Positions 39,176 through 48,062 are shown, counted from the first letter of the stretch. The stretch is 64,000 bases of DNA from Rhodovulum sp. MB263 (GCF_002073975.1 NZ_CP020384.1:806001-870000), one strand, 5' to 3'. A program made the numbers and translations. Notes: generated by a model from the sequence alone, not told the origin.

Positions 39176-39332
39176 AACGAAAACAGGGTCTCGCGTTTCC
39201 GCAAACCCCTGACGATGATGCCAATCTGGCACGCGGCGGATTCGCCGTCAAGTGGATAGGCATCGCCGTGAAATCCGATTGGACCCTGCCGATCTGCGAA
39301 GGCTCATTCCAACATGTTTGGCGAACACGTCC

Positions 39333-40481
39333 TCACCGGACCATCTGTCTTGCGCGCAGCTTTACGGCTCTCTCGAGGCAGTTGATCTCCATGCCGGTGA
39401 TTTCCAGGGGATATTCGTCTCCCCGGATCTCCCCGCCATCAGGGCTCGCCGCGACAGCCGTCAATCGAACAAGATCCTGTGGCGCAATGTACCCCGCCCG
39501 CAAGAAAGGAGCACCCCCCGGAAATTCTATACTCAGCTTGAACGCTCCCTCCGATTTTTCGAGCTTGCAGATCTCGAGATACTCGAGTTCCGCACCGCGT
39601 TCCCAGCTATCTCCCGGAAGTTCTGGCTGTGCAGGGATGGCAGGCTTCCACCCCTCTCGTCCGTCAGAACCGGCCGTGTGACGGCTCCGGAGGGGCGCAT
39701 CTTTTCCTTCCTGCGTGTCCAGTAGACCGGAGCGCGAGATCTCCATGAAGAGCTTGTCGATATAGCGCAGCTGCCAAGCGTTGGCACTTCCGTACTTCGC
39801 AATGCAGAGCGCCGAGATCCTCTGATTGATCTCAAGGCATTGCTTGGGACTTGGAATGTCTGAGACGTGGAGTTCATCCAGCAATTCGACCGCTTCGCAT
39901 GTCCTGACAAGGTGCAGATCCGGCTTCGCGGCCAATCCGACATCGGTCAGCGCATGCAGGATGCTGATCGTGCCCCACCCTTCGCCGAAGGCTTTACGCA
40001 GTGTACTGACGACATCGTCAAGCGGCTGCCCGAGAAACGCCTTGAAGGGGGACTTCTCTGGCATGGACCGGAGGCCGATGGCGGCGCCCTGAATGCGATA
40101 CAACCGGTACCGGGCCGTGCGTACCTCTTTCCCGATCCGGCCGGCCAGGCTGCCCTCCAGGCCATAGCTGTCATTCGACATGCCCTTGCCAAGCTTCGTC
40201 ACACGGAATGTGGCGTCTTCTCCGCCCCATTCAGCCAGGGCGCTGGAGACAAAGGGCCTGAGCTGTTCGGCCCAACGGTCAGCAACTGCGACTTTTGCAT
40301 TGGCGTATAGAGGCTTGTCCCAGATCCGGGACCAGATATCGGAGCGGCTCGCGGTCTTCGGGTCAAGCACGGTGTCCGCGAGACCTTTTGCCTCCTCGAT
40401 GGCATCCGGAGCAAATGAGCCAAGCCGCGTCTCAAGAACGTTCACACGCTCGACGATCCTTTGAAGCTTTTCCTGGTCCAT
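39333..40481 (-). CDS. Unknown 382-residue protein of the accessory island
   Basis: I do not recognise this protein. The N-terminus is helical and likely coiled coil (LQRIVERVNVLETRLGSF), the centre contains the helical segment AWQLRYIDKLFMEISRSGLLD, and the C-terminal 110 residues look like a beta-rich domain (LEYLEICKLEKSEGAFKLSI). No membrane segment or signal peptide. Base composition is lower in GC than the core. It lies between a toxin-antitoxin pair and a phage immunity region, a context that suggests defence or phage cargo, but no function can be claimed. Confidence 0.75.
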   Translation of the reverse strand: MDQEKLQRIVERVNVLETRLGSFAPDAIEEAKGLADTVLDPKTASRSDIWSRIWDKPLYANAKVAVADRWAEQLRPFVSSALAEWGGEDATFRVTKLGKGMSNDSYGLEGSLAGRIGKEVRTARYRLYRIQGAAIGLRSMPEKSPFKAFLGQPLDDVVSTLRKAFGEGWGTISILHALTDVGLAAKPDLHLVRTCEAVELLDELHVSDIPSPKQCLEINQRISALCIAKYGSANAWQLRYIDKLFMEISRSGLLDTQEGKDAPLRSRHTAGSDGREGWKPAIPAQPELPGDSWERGAELEYLEICKLEKSEGAFKLSIEFPGGAPFLRAGYIAPQDLVRLTAVAASPDGGEIRGDEYPLEITGMEINCLERAVKLRARQMVR

Positions 40482-40666
40482 TTCGCCATTTCCTACACTC
40501 GTTCCGGTACCGTCCTACCCTTGCGTCTACCCGTCAGTCCTTTCAAGGGCGGCCAGGGAGAAATTCCTGAAACCACGGCAAGTTGGGCCGTACTGCGGAA
40601 GCTTTCTGGCGCGCCGGATCGGGCTGCAGGGTGAATATCGACCCAGTCCGCGATCCGGGGGCAAAC

Positions 40667-41035
40667 TCAATCCACCACATCCGCCAGCTTCCGCAACGCC
40701 GCCACATAGACCCACCCCTCGTCCGTACCCGCACCGTCCCGGATCAGCACCGTCTGCCCCCACAGCGCGCCCCAGATCGCCGCCTGCTGCCAGCGGTCGA
40801 GGTGGCCGAGGTCGCCTTGCCAGCGCATCCAGTTGGTGACCGCGGCGCGGGCCTTCTCCTCCTCGCTCCGCAGGTCCAGGTCATCGTCGCCGCTTATCTC
40901 GAACCGCTCGATCAGCATCTCGATCTTGGCTGTCTTCGCGTGAGGGGGGCTCGCGCTGCGCGCACCTTGGGCGCATGGAGCAAAGCCGTTTTCATTGTTC
41001 ATTTGAGGAATGGGGGGCCAGGGGCGCGGCATCAT
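40667..41035 (-). CDS. Hypothetical protein downstream of Cro-like gene
   Basis: A 122-residue ORF whose core (IEMLIERFEISGDDDLDLRS, then AAVTNWMRWQGDLGHLDRW) is helical and acidic at first. Its start overlaps the stop of the Cro-like gene by 4 bp, so the two are translated together; an internal ATG at 41002 is an alternative. No function known; likely a phage early gene. Confidence 0.6.
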   Translation of the reverse strand: MMPRPWPPIPQMNNENGFAPCAQGARSASPPHAKTAKIEMLIERFEISGDDDLDLRSEEEKARAAVTNWMRWQGDLGHLDRWQQAAIWGALWGQTVLIRDGAGTDEGWVYVAALRKLADVVD

Positions 41036-41235
41036 GCGGCGTCCCCGGTGAGCGTGGCTCTCCGAAGATCCTCGATCTCACGCCGAACCTTGTCGATGGT
41101 GCTTGGACGACATTCTCCACCCTTGCGGATACGAGCGACGAAACCGGGGTCATTCAGAACTTCACGCCCCAGCGTGGAAGGCTTCATCCCGCTTTCCGCG
41201 AGGAACGCCTCAATCTCATTACGAAAGGCAGACAT
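41032..41235 (-). CDS. Cro-like helix-turn-helix regulator
   Basis: A 67-residue protein starting MSAFRNEIEAFLAESGMKPS and continuing TLGREVLNDPGFVARIRKGG, a compact HTH of the kind seen opposite phage repressors. It is divergent from the S24-type repressor with a 92-bp operator region between. The longer ATG at 41271 would run through the operator repeats, so 41235 is preferred. Confidence 0.7.
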   Translation of the reverse strand: MSAFRNEIEAFLAESGMKPSTLGREVLNDPGFVARIRKGGECRPSTIDKVRREIEDLRRATLTGDAA

Positions 41236-41257
41236 CATCATGCCGCCCAGGATGTAT

Positions 41258-41291
41258 GATATATCACACATTGTAAAGAGGATATATCACA
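41258..41291. promoter_or_regulatory. Direct-repeat operators in the divergent immunity promoter
   Basis: The 11-mer GATATATCACA occurs at 41258-41268 and again at 41281-41291, 23 bp apart, roughly two helical turns. The AT-rich stretch stands out from its surroundings and overlaps the likely promoter elements between the Cro-like gene and the repressor. These are the expected repressor binding sites. Confidence 0.65.
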
Positions 41292-41310
41292 TTTGCGGCC
41301 GTTCCCCCCG

Positions 41311-41328
41311 TGTAGGATAGTACCTACA
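41311..41328 (+). promoter_or_regulatory. Inverted repeat at the repressor start codon
   Basis: TGTAGG ATAGTA CCTACA is a perfect 6-bp inverted repeat ending at the A of the repressor ATG. It may be an operator for self-control or a hairpin affecting translation of the leader-poor mRNA. Confidence 0.45.
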
Positions 41329-41960
41329 TGGATAGCGGACAGATGATCGCAGAGCGCCTGAAGGCCCTTATTGAGGATAGGGGCACGAATAACCGCGCCG
41401 TAGCGTTGGCGGCCGGTATGGGGCCGACTGGCGTCCGAGACATTATAAGCCGGAAGACTAGGAGCCCAACTTATGCAAACCTGCTGAAGATCGCAGATGT
41501 CCTAGGGGTGGACGTCCAGGAGATCACTGGCGGGCATCGAGAACAACCCTCCATTGCCATCGCTGGCAAGGTCGGTGCCAGCGCACGCGTACCGGTTTTC
41601 GATACCTATGAAAAAGGCGACGGCCCACAGGTCGAGTGTCCTCCTGGACTCTCCCCTCATAACATCGTGGCAGTCGAGATCGAGGGCGACAGTATGGAGC
41701 CGGTCTATTCGGCGGGCGATCTGCTGTTCTACACGCGTTGGTCGGACGGAAGCGTGCCCAGCGAGGCCGTTGGCAAGCGGTGTGTTTGCGAGTGCGAAGA
41801 GGGGCTAGGCTGGGTGAAGCTGGTCCGCCAGGGGCGAGACCACGGCACTTTCGACCTTCATAGCTTCAACGACCAGACGCCCACGATGTACGGGGTTCGG
41901 CTCAAGTGGGCGGCACCGATTAAGCTGCATTGGCCGGCCGAGCTAGCGCGCAAGGTATAG
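41328..41960 (+). CDS. Phage CI-like repressor with S24 (LexA-type) peptidase domain
   Basis: A 210-residue protein with an N-terminal HTH (RAVALAAGMGPTGVRDIISR, residues 24-43) and a C-terminal S24 domain. The Ser nucleophile is in EGDSMEPVYSAGDLLF and the Lys partner in GLGWVKLVRQG; an Ala-Gly pair in SIAIAGKVGA could be the self-cleavage site. It should maintain lysogeny and respond to the SOS signal. No ribosome binding site is obvious, suggesting leaderless or weak translation. Confidence 0.88.
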   Translation: MDSGQMIAERLKALIEDRGTNNRAVALAAGMGPTGVRDIISRKTRSPTYANLLKIADVLGVDVQEITGGHREQPSIAIAGKVGASARVPVFDTYEKGDGPQVECPPGLSPHNIVAVEIEGDSMEPVYSAGDLLFYTRWSDGSVPSEAVGKRCVCECEEGLGWVKLVRQGRDHGTFDLHSFNDQTPTMYGVRLKWAAPIKLHWPAELARKV

Positions 41961-42099
41961 GTGTTGGCCCACATCGGCGGGAGCCGACGTTCGAGGCATG
42001 GCGTTGGAATGTCCGCCGTGAATGCTATCGTGAATAATTTGGAGTTGATTTTGCAAAAAGGCACAGCTATCGTCCTGCACAACAATGCGAGGCATGAGC

Positions 42100-42690
42100 A
42101 TGTCAATTCCTGTTGAAGTCACCGTACGCCCCATTCTGGACGAAATCCGCGACCAGGTCGTCTCCGCGGTCCGAGAGGCGTGGGAGGACTGGCTGGCCAG
42201 CGATTTCAACGGCGTCTGGCGTTGCAAACGCAGCCGCGCGAATTTTGTCTGGGAGCAGATAATCGAACGCGCGAACAGTGCCCTGCTGGACCACGATGCC
42301 GTCCATGTGATCGCAGGCCACGAAACGATGAAGTTCCTCGTTCGGGACACGGTGCTGTTTCGGTTCAAGAAAGCAGATGAGAAGGGCCGTTCATCGAATG
42401 TCGCTACTCAACTGGCGCTCGCTTTTCACGACCATGACCAGGACTTGTTCGGCTTGCCGGAGGTTCAGCGCGTCGAGGTAGTCTACAAACTGAATCGCCT
42501 GGAAACACGGATCGAGGACATTTGTGTGGTCGCCCGCAATAACGATCAGATTGCTTGGGAGTACAGCCTTCTGGATGCGGGCGAGGCCGCAGTTCCATTG
42601 CCGATGCCCGAGCCGAAACCCGGGCGTCCTGCTACGGCCATCGTCAAGCTCAAGAGTGCCGCGGACGACCGCAAGAAGCGTCAAGACTGA
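42100..42690 (+). CDS. Unknown protein coupled to an ImmA/IrrE regulator
   Basis: A 196-residue soluble protein. It begins MSIPVEVTVRPILDEIRDQV and contains LLDHDAVHVIAGHETMKFLV and LFGLPEVQRVEVVYKLNRLE. The C-terminus is a basic tail (KSAADDRKKRQD). Its stop overlaps the ATG of the ImmA/IrrE gene (TGATG), so the pair is made in step. Start 42100 is chosen because GAGG lies 8 bp upstream. Function unknown; possibly the target or cofactor of the peptidase partner. Confidence 0.72.
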   Translation: MSIPVEVTVRPILDEIRDQVVSAVREAWEDWLASDFNGVWRCKRSRANFVWEQIIERANSALLDHDAVHVIAGHETMKFLVRDTVLFRFKKADEKGRSSNVATQLALAFHDHDQDLFGLPEVQRVEVVYKLNRLETRIEDICVVARNNDQIAWEYSLLDAGEAAVPLPMPEPKPGRPATAIVKLKSAADDRKKRQD

Positions 42691-43760
42691 TGCCCGCCGG
42701 TTTCAATCAAGACCTGCTGCGGATAGCGCGGCAGGCGCGGGGGTGGAGTCAGACAGAGCTTTCCGCGCGCTCAGGGGTGTCACAGGCCAATTTGTCGAAA
42801 CTCGAAAACGGGCTGATCGGCCCCACCGAAGACGTGTTGAAAAGCGTCAGTGAAGCCCTGAACTTTCCTGCCGATTTCTTCTTCCAGAACGACCGGGTCA
42901 TTGGCCTCCCGATGAGCGTGCAATACCGGAAGCGGGCGAGCGTTGGGCAGAAGGCGATCGAGCGTCTGGAAGCCGAACTCAACATCAGGATCTTACACAT
43001 CCGAAGGCTGCTCGATGCCGCCGAGCTGGAGCCGGAGTTGTCCCTTCCGCGTCTGGATGTAGACGAGTACGGCGGCGACCCCGAACGCATCGCCGATCTC
43101 ATCAGGCGAACCTGGCTCGTACCTACGGGACCGATCCGGGAGTTGGTTGAATGGGTGGAACGAGCGGGGTGTATAGTCGTCCATTGCGATTTCGCCGCGC
43201 TCAAGGTCGATGGGTTCACGGTCCAGATATCGGACATGCCTCCATGTATCTTTCTGAATCGCAACATGCCTGCTGATCGGCAGCGGTTCAGTCTCGCGCA
43301 TGAACTCGGGCATGTCGTAATGCATCAGGTGCCATCACCCCAAATGGAAGATGAGGCGAACAAGTTCGCATCGGCGCTACTCATGCCGTCGCGCGATATT
43401 CGCCCTCACCTATCCGGGCGGCGTCTTACGATCCAGAGGCTTGCCGCATTGAAGCCTGTCTGGCGGGTATCGATGGCGGCGATTCTCTACCGGGCAAAAG
43501 AGATCGGCGCGATCACTGCCAGCCAGAGCCAGTATCTATGGAGGCAGATGAGCTCGATGGGCTACCGCAGAACGGAGCCGACCGAACTTGATCTCAAGGT
43601 CGAAATGCCCACCGTCCTTCCTGAGATTGTTAGGCTTCATCTCGAGGAACTCGGCTACGGCTTGTCTGATCTCGCCCGAGCACTCCGCTCAACTAAAGAC
43701 GACCTGCGTGCTCTTCATCCGCTTCCGGGTCCCAAAGCCCGTTTGCGAGTGGTAAAGTAG
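42690..43760 (+). CDS. XRE-family HTH plus ImmA/IrrE metallopeptidase
   Basis: A 356-residue two-domain protein. Residues about 5-60 form an XRE HTH (ARQARGWSQTELSARSGVSQ then LSKLENGLIGP). The centre holds the ImmA/IrrE zinc-peptidase motif FSLAHELGHVVMH (HExxH, about residue 206) with a downstream ANKFASALLMPS that supplies the third ligand. This family cleaves repressors of mobile elements or anti-toxins. It is translationally coupled to the upstream gene. Regulator of the island or part of a toxin-antitoxin-like system. Confidence 0.88.
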   Translation: MPAGFNQDLLRIARQARGWSQTELSARSGVSQANLSKLENGLIGPTEDVLKSVSEALNFPADFFFQNDRVIGLPMSVQYRKRASVGQKAIERLEAELNIRILHIRRLLDAAELEPELSLPRLDVDEYGGDPERIADLIRRTWLVPTGPIRELVEWVERAGCIVVHCDFAALKVDGFTVQISDMPPCIFLNRNMPADRQRFSLAHELGHVVMHQVPSPQMEDEANKFASALLMPSRDIRPHLSGRRLTIQRLAALKPVWRVSMAAILYRAKEIGAITASQSQYLWRQMSSMGYRRTEPTELDLKVEMPTVLPEIVRLHLEELGYGLSDLARALRSTKDDLRALHPLPGPKARLRVVK

Positions 43761-43809
43761 GTTTTATTGGATGCGAATGAAACAGTAGCTGAAACTCGAG
43801 ATCAAAGCC

Positions 43810-44349
43810 TCAATGGATGGCCGTGATTTCCCAACGGCCATCTCCACGGCTTGTAAAAACCCGATTCAGATATGCGGAAATAAACCCTACATGTTCTTCT
43901 TTTGGAACGAACAACATTACCGGGGACTGCTTTCTTTCAACAGTCTCGTGCTCGAGCCTTTGAGATATGACCTTGTCACCAGCAATGAAATCTCTTCGTT
44001 GCAAAGCGTGCCAAGGAAGAGGGTCGCGCACAACGAGCGTGTTTGCCGCGCGAAAATAGCTCAAGACTTGCTCGCGACTGGTTCCAGGCAAATCGAAACG
44101 TATGACGTGACGCAAGTCAAATACGACCTTGGGCTTCTTCGACATGATAAGCTCACACAGTCGTCTGCCGTGCAAGCCGTCCATGGCAACGATTTCGACG
44201 CGATGACCGTCGCGGGAGTCTACATCGTCGAACGAAAAGGAGAGCTGCTCCCCTGATCGCACACGTGAGGGATGCGCCTCAGATACCACCTTTGGAGCGG
44301 GGAGGCTGTGGATCTCCTTGGTTATGAGACGCAGGTTCGGATGTGTCAT
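43810..44349 (-). CDS. Companion protein of the AvcD-like deaminase, unknown
   Basis: A 179-residue protein starting 2 bp after the deaminase stop, so the two are one operon. It has a Rossmann-like stretch (HRVEIVAMDGLHGRRLCELI, KPKVVFDLRHVIRFDL, SYFRAANTLVVRDPLPWH) and ends in a basic segment. I do not recognise the family; DUF488-like folds come to mind but are unproven. The tight linkage suggests it works with or controls the antiviral deaminase. Confidence 0.72.
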   Translation of the reverse strand: MTHPNLRLITKEIHSLPAPKVVSEAHPSRVRSGEQLSFSFDDVDSRDGHRVEIVAMDGLHGRRLCELIMSKKPKVVFDLRHVIRFDLPGTSREQVLSYFRAANTLVVRDPLPWHALQRRDFIAGDKVISQRLEHETVERKQSPVMLFVPKEEHVGFISAYLNRVFTSRGDGRWEITAIH

Positions 44350-44351
44350 TG

Positions 44352-46076
44352 CTACTTTGTTAGAGCTGCTTCGAGTTCAGGGTATCCCACGGTGAACGGG
44401 GACCACTCGTCCCCCCACTCTGGCGCTTCCATCTCGAAATCTCCAGTGACTTTATCCTTCAAGCGCCAGGTTTTCTCGAATGCTCTCGTGTACATGCGCG
44501 GGGAAACGCCGACGAAAGGCCTGAAGAGCACCTTCCCTGGTTCGCGTGGCGTTGGTGCGGTCTCGGGTCGTGGCTGCTGCTCAGCACCTTTCTTCTGTAC
44601 TGCCATAGACTTGCGCTCAGGAGGCTGCCACTTGAAGGGATTTGTTTCGATAGCGTCGCTATGCAATTCCAGGGCGAGGCTCTTTGGGTAGGGTTCGATG
44701 TACTGAACCTCGTACACTCCTGCGCCGACGATGTGCCGAGCGCAATAGTGACATGGGAAGGTAGTAACGAAAAGTCTTGTCCCTACCGTCGACACGCCCT
44801 CGCGCCCCGCCGACAGCAACGCATCCATTTCCGCATGTACCGCGCGGCTGAACTCGATCAGCCCACCTAAGCGAGTCTTTCTAATCCGCGCAGCAAGCCC
44901 CAGCTTGTCACCGACGGCATCGAGCTCCGGCAGCGCAGCGATCAGCTCATCCATGATTTTGTTTTGCTGCTGGTTGCTGCTGCAGAACCTCGTTTCACGA
45001 AAGGCACACCGATGATCCTCATGCTCATGCGGCTTTCCAAACCCCTCGCCATATACCCCACCGCCCGCGGCAGGCACCTCGTTGACGCCTGTCGCAACAA
45101 CCGTGCCATCGCTGTCGACGAGCGCTGCCCCCACCTGGCGCGACAGACAAGCGCTCCTCACTCGCGCAGAGTGCGCATGATGCATCGCCGTTTCTTCCAT
45201 AGTCGGCCGAACGATCTGATCATGAGCGACAATATTCACCAACCGGCCAAGGGGCTCATCGAGCGCAAACTTTGTGCCTGAAGGATCATCTTCAGAGTTG
45301 TCGACAAAGTAATCCGCCTCGAAAAACGCCTCCGCGACATGTTGCCCCCGTTTATTCCCTGCATCATCAGAATCGCGCTGCATAAAGCGCTTCACTTGGT
45401 CCTTTACAGCCTGCTCACCATGACGCGGTCTGCGAAAATACTTCTCAAGTATCCGTTGCTCACGCCTGCTTTCTTCACAAACAACCCCAACAAGAGCAAA
45501 CGCATTCCCATATGTACGCCGTAGCAAGTTGACCTCTGCAGGATGCCTAATGGAATCAATTAGATAGGCGCGCCGCTCATTGTTTGGCCTTACTGGCTCA
45601 CCTCGCACGTAGTTAACTTCGTTCGCCTTAGCCCGGAGTCGGGCAATTTCACGCATCACTGCCCTCGCCACCTCTGCCGCATCCCGCTCGCGCATCTTGT
45701 CCCCCGCATCTTGATACGCCTCGACAAGCTCCAGTGTTTTTTCCGTCACTTCCGGAAGAGGTGTGCCAATTTCCTCGTGCCATTTCTTGATTAGAGTGCT
45801 GGCTTTTATCCACTCAGTTTTGTAATCAGACGCCGCGCAGGCTCGCAATAGAGAATCTATTACACGAGACCCACCCGCGCCAACCGGTCCAACAACTGCG
45901 AAAAACATTTCGCCAGACCTGTTTTGTGAAATCACTTCTTTGGAATCTTTGGCGCCCGGTATTTCACCCTTGCTAGACGTCCTTTCTGTGACCTTACGCA
46001 ATCTTTTTCTCCGAGCGATTGGTTTCGACGTTTGCTTTGGCCTTCCAAAGATCACACCGATAGCCCTGGCGGTCAA
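44352..46076 (-). CDS. AvcD-like antiviral dCTP/dCMP deaminase with N-terminal kinase-like domain
   Basis: A roughly 574-residue two-domain protein. The N-terminal half is a P-loop nucleotide-kinase-like domain (MFFAVVGPVGAGGSRVIDSLL, with GPVGAGGS as a variant Walker A). The C-terminal half is a zinc cytidine deaminase: HAEMDALLSAGREG gives the His and the catalytic Glu, and TTFPCHYCARHIVGAGV gives the PCxxC ligands. This layout matches AvcD/dCTP-deaminase phage defence proteins that drain deoxycytidine nucleotides on infection. The start is uncertain (TTG at 46076; the first internal Met is residue 57). GC content is visibly lower than that of the core genome. Confidence 0.87.
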   Translation of the reverse strand: MTARAIGVIFGRPKQTSKPIARRKRLRKVTERTSSKGEIPGAKDSKEVISQNRSGEMFFAVVGPVGAGGSRVIDSLLRACAASDYKTEWIKASTLIKKWHEEIGTPLPEVTEKTLELVEAYQDAGDKMRERDAAEVARAVMREIARLRAKANEVNYVRGEPVRPNNERRAYLIDSIRHPAEVNLLRRTYGNAFALVGVVCEESRREQRILEKYFRRPRHGEQAVKDQVKRFMQRDSDDAGNKRGQHVAEAFFEADYFVDNSEDDPSGTKFALDEPLGRLVNIVAHDQIVRPTMEETAMHHAHSARVRSACLSRQVGAALVDSDGTVVATGVNEVPAAGGGVYGEGFGKPHEHEDHRCAFRETRFCSSNQQQNKIMDELIAALPELDAVGDKLGLAARIRKTRLGGLIEFSRAVHAEMDALLSAGREGVSTVGTRLFVTTFPCHYCARHIVGAGVYEVQYIEPYPKSLALELHSDAIETNPFKWQPPERKSMAVQKKGAEQQPRPETAPTPREPGKVLFRPFVGVSPRMYTRAFEKTWRLKDKVTGDFEMEAPEWGDEWSPFTVGYPELEAALTK

Positions 46077-46186
46077 TCAGACAGTGCCTCCTCAAAGCTG
46101 TCCTCTTCGGTCATCAACTTCGCGGAGTTGTGTCGACCTTATCACAGATCGGTCATTTGTTATGGCGCGTTTGAATGACTGGTGCG

Positions 46187-47848
46187 GGCCGAGGCTGTGT
46201 GGAAACGCTGTCTGGTGGTAAGCTTCCGCGAGGCAGCGGGAGACAGGGATGGTGGGTTTCATCGACGGCATCGACCGGGAACAGGTCACGCTTTTCCCTG
46301 ATCGTCTCGAGGACTGGATCGGCGAGGATCACCTGGTCCGTGTCGTCGATCTCTTCGTCGAGGAGCTTGATCTTCCGGCGCTCGACTTCGAGCGTTGTGT
46401 GCCCGCCCGAACCGGTCTCCCGGGCTACCATCCGGCTGTGCTGCTGAAGCTCTTCATCTACGGCTATCTGACCCGCATCCCGTCCAGCCGTCGCCTGGAG
46501 CGTGAGGCGGGTCGCAATGTCGAGGTGATGTGGCTGACCGGCCGCCTGGTGCCCGATCACAAGACCATCGCCGATTTCCGGCGCGATAACGGGGCAGCGA
46601 TCCGCAGGACCTGCGCGCAGTTCGTGGAGCTGTGCCGGCGGATCGGGGTGCTGAAGGGCGATTGCGTGGCCATCGACGGCAGCAAGTTCAAGGCCGTGAA
46701 CAACCGCGACAGGAACTTCACAAAGAACAAGATCGCCAGCCGCTTGGCCCATCTGGAGGCTGATGTCTCGCGGTATGTCGATGACATGGCCCGTATCGAC
46801 CGCCAGGAAGAGGGGGAAGCCCGGGCTGACAAGGTCGCCCATCTCGCTCGCCGCTACGGTCGTATCCGGCAGGAGATTGCCCGGCTGAAGGCAATGGAGA
46901 AGGCCCTGACCGAGGCGCCCGACGGGCAGATCTCGCTGACGGTTCCCGATGCCCGCGCCATGGCGACCAGCGCCCGGCACAGCGGCATGGTCGGCTACAA
47001 CGTCCAGACCGCGGTCGATACCGGGACGCATCTGATCGTGGCACATGACGTGACCAATCAGGGCTTCGACCGCGACCAGCTGCACCCGATGGCGGCGGCA
47101 GCCAGGAAGGCTCTTCGGCGCGACGACCTGCATGCCATAGCCGACAAGGGATACTTCAGCGGGTCTCAGATCCTGGCCTGCCATCAGGCGGGGATCACCA
47201 CGACCGTGCCGCGCCCCGAGACATCGGGCAACCGGGGCAAGGGCATGTATGTGAAGGCCGACTTCGCATATGACACGGCCCGCGATGTCTATGTCTGCCC
47301 GGCAGGCGAAGAGCTGATCTATCGCTACACGCGCGAGGAGGACGGCCTGCGGGTCGGCCGCTACTTGACCAATGAGTGTCAGCATTGTCCGGTTCGTCAC
47401 CGCTGCACCAGCAGCAAGGAACGCCGGATCACCCGGTGGGACCATGAGCATCTGGTTGATGCGATGCGCAAAAGACTGGGTGGGGAGGCCGATCCGATGA
47501 CCCTGCGCCGCTGCACGGTCGAACACCCATTCGGCACACTCAAGGCTTGGATGGGGCACACCCATTTCCTGACGCGGAGGCTGAAGAACGTCGGCACCGA
47601 AATGGCGCTGAATGTCCTTGCCTACAATATCAAGCGAGTGGTCGCGTTGATGGGCATTCGGGGCCTGATGCGGGCCATTGCCGCCTGATCGGGGGCTGTC
47701 GCGCCTCAAGCGCAGACGCCACGCCTTGCCTGAAAGGGATAACCACGCCGCCACGCGCGCAAAGAGTGTCGGAGGCGGCTGAAAGCGAGCAGCGCGGCCA
47801 ACCAGCAGCCGACAGCCCGCGCCGGCGCGTTTCCACACAGCCTCGGCC
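46187..47848 (+). mobile_element. Complete IS1182-family insertion sequence
   Basis: About 1.66 kb bounded by perfect 22-bp terminal inverted repeats at 46187-46208 and 47827-47848 (left end begins GGCCGAGGCTGTGTGG). It carries one intact transposase. No target duplication could be seen in the flanks. It has landed just upstream of the AvcD-like gene, between it and a lipoprotein gene, and may have removed or displaced that operon's promoter. Confidence 0.9.
46249..47688 (+). CDS. IS1182-family transposase
   Basis: A 479-residue DDE transposase. The N-terminal LPALDFERCVPARTGLPGYHP, the catalytic DGSKFKAVNNRDRNFT segment with its Asp, the second Asp in IADKGYFSGSQI, and the C-terminal VEHPFGTLKAWMGHTHFLTRR with the Glu (C-x2-Y-like region replaced by EHPFG) match the family. 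Cysteine ligands in CQHCPVRHRC are also present. Intact, so the element could be active. Confidence 0.93.
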   Translation: MVGFIDGIDREQVTLFPDRLEDWIGEDHLVRVVDLFVEELDLPALDFERCVPARTGLPGYHPAVLLKLFIYGYLTRIPSSRRLEREAGRNVEVMWLTGRLVPDHKTIADFRRDNGAAIRRTCAQFVELCRRIGVLKGDCVAIDGSKFKAVNNRDRNFTKNKIASRLAHLEADVSRYVDDMARIDRQEEGEARADKVAHLARRYGRIRQEIARLKAMEKALTEAPDGQISLTVPDARAMATSARHSGMVGYNVQTAVDTGTHLIVAHDVTNQGFDRDQLHPMAAAARKALRRDDLHAIADKGYFSGSQILACHQAGITTTVPRPETSGNRGKGMYVKADFAYDTARDVYVCPAGEELIYRYTREEDGLRVGRYLTNECQHCPVRHRCTSSKERRITRWDHEHLVDAMRKRLGGEADPMTLRRCTVEHPFGTLKAWMGHTHFLTRRLKNVGTEMALNVLAYNIKRVVALMGIRGLMRAIAA

Positions 47849-48062
47849 GCCTGCGTCGCTGGTTGAGAGTTGTTCAATGCGCCGAGCGGATGTCCGCTTC
47901 TACGATTCGTCAACTGGTGAAGACAGAGGGTGACGAATGGCCGCTATCCGCAGCGAGCGCCCAAGTGGGCGGCGGCAGACACTCAAGCGTTATGCCGCCC
48001 TGGCGCCAGTCCGGTCCGACCGCAGAGCTGGGGATTCTTCTTCTTTGGTCACGGCCCCTAAC
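47849..48062. other. Region right of the IS1182 element
   Basis: About 210 bp with no supportable gene. Probably the promoter region or remnant of the locus into which the element inserted. Confidence 0.4.

Noticed and set aside
46077-46186. AvcI-type antisense RNA upstream of the AvcD-like gene
   Set aside because: No conserved structure or promoter could be recognised in the roughly 110 bp left between the gene and the IS element.
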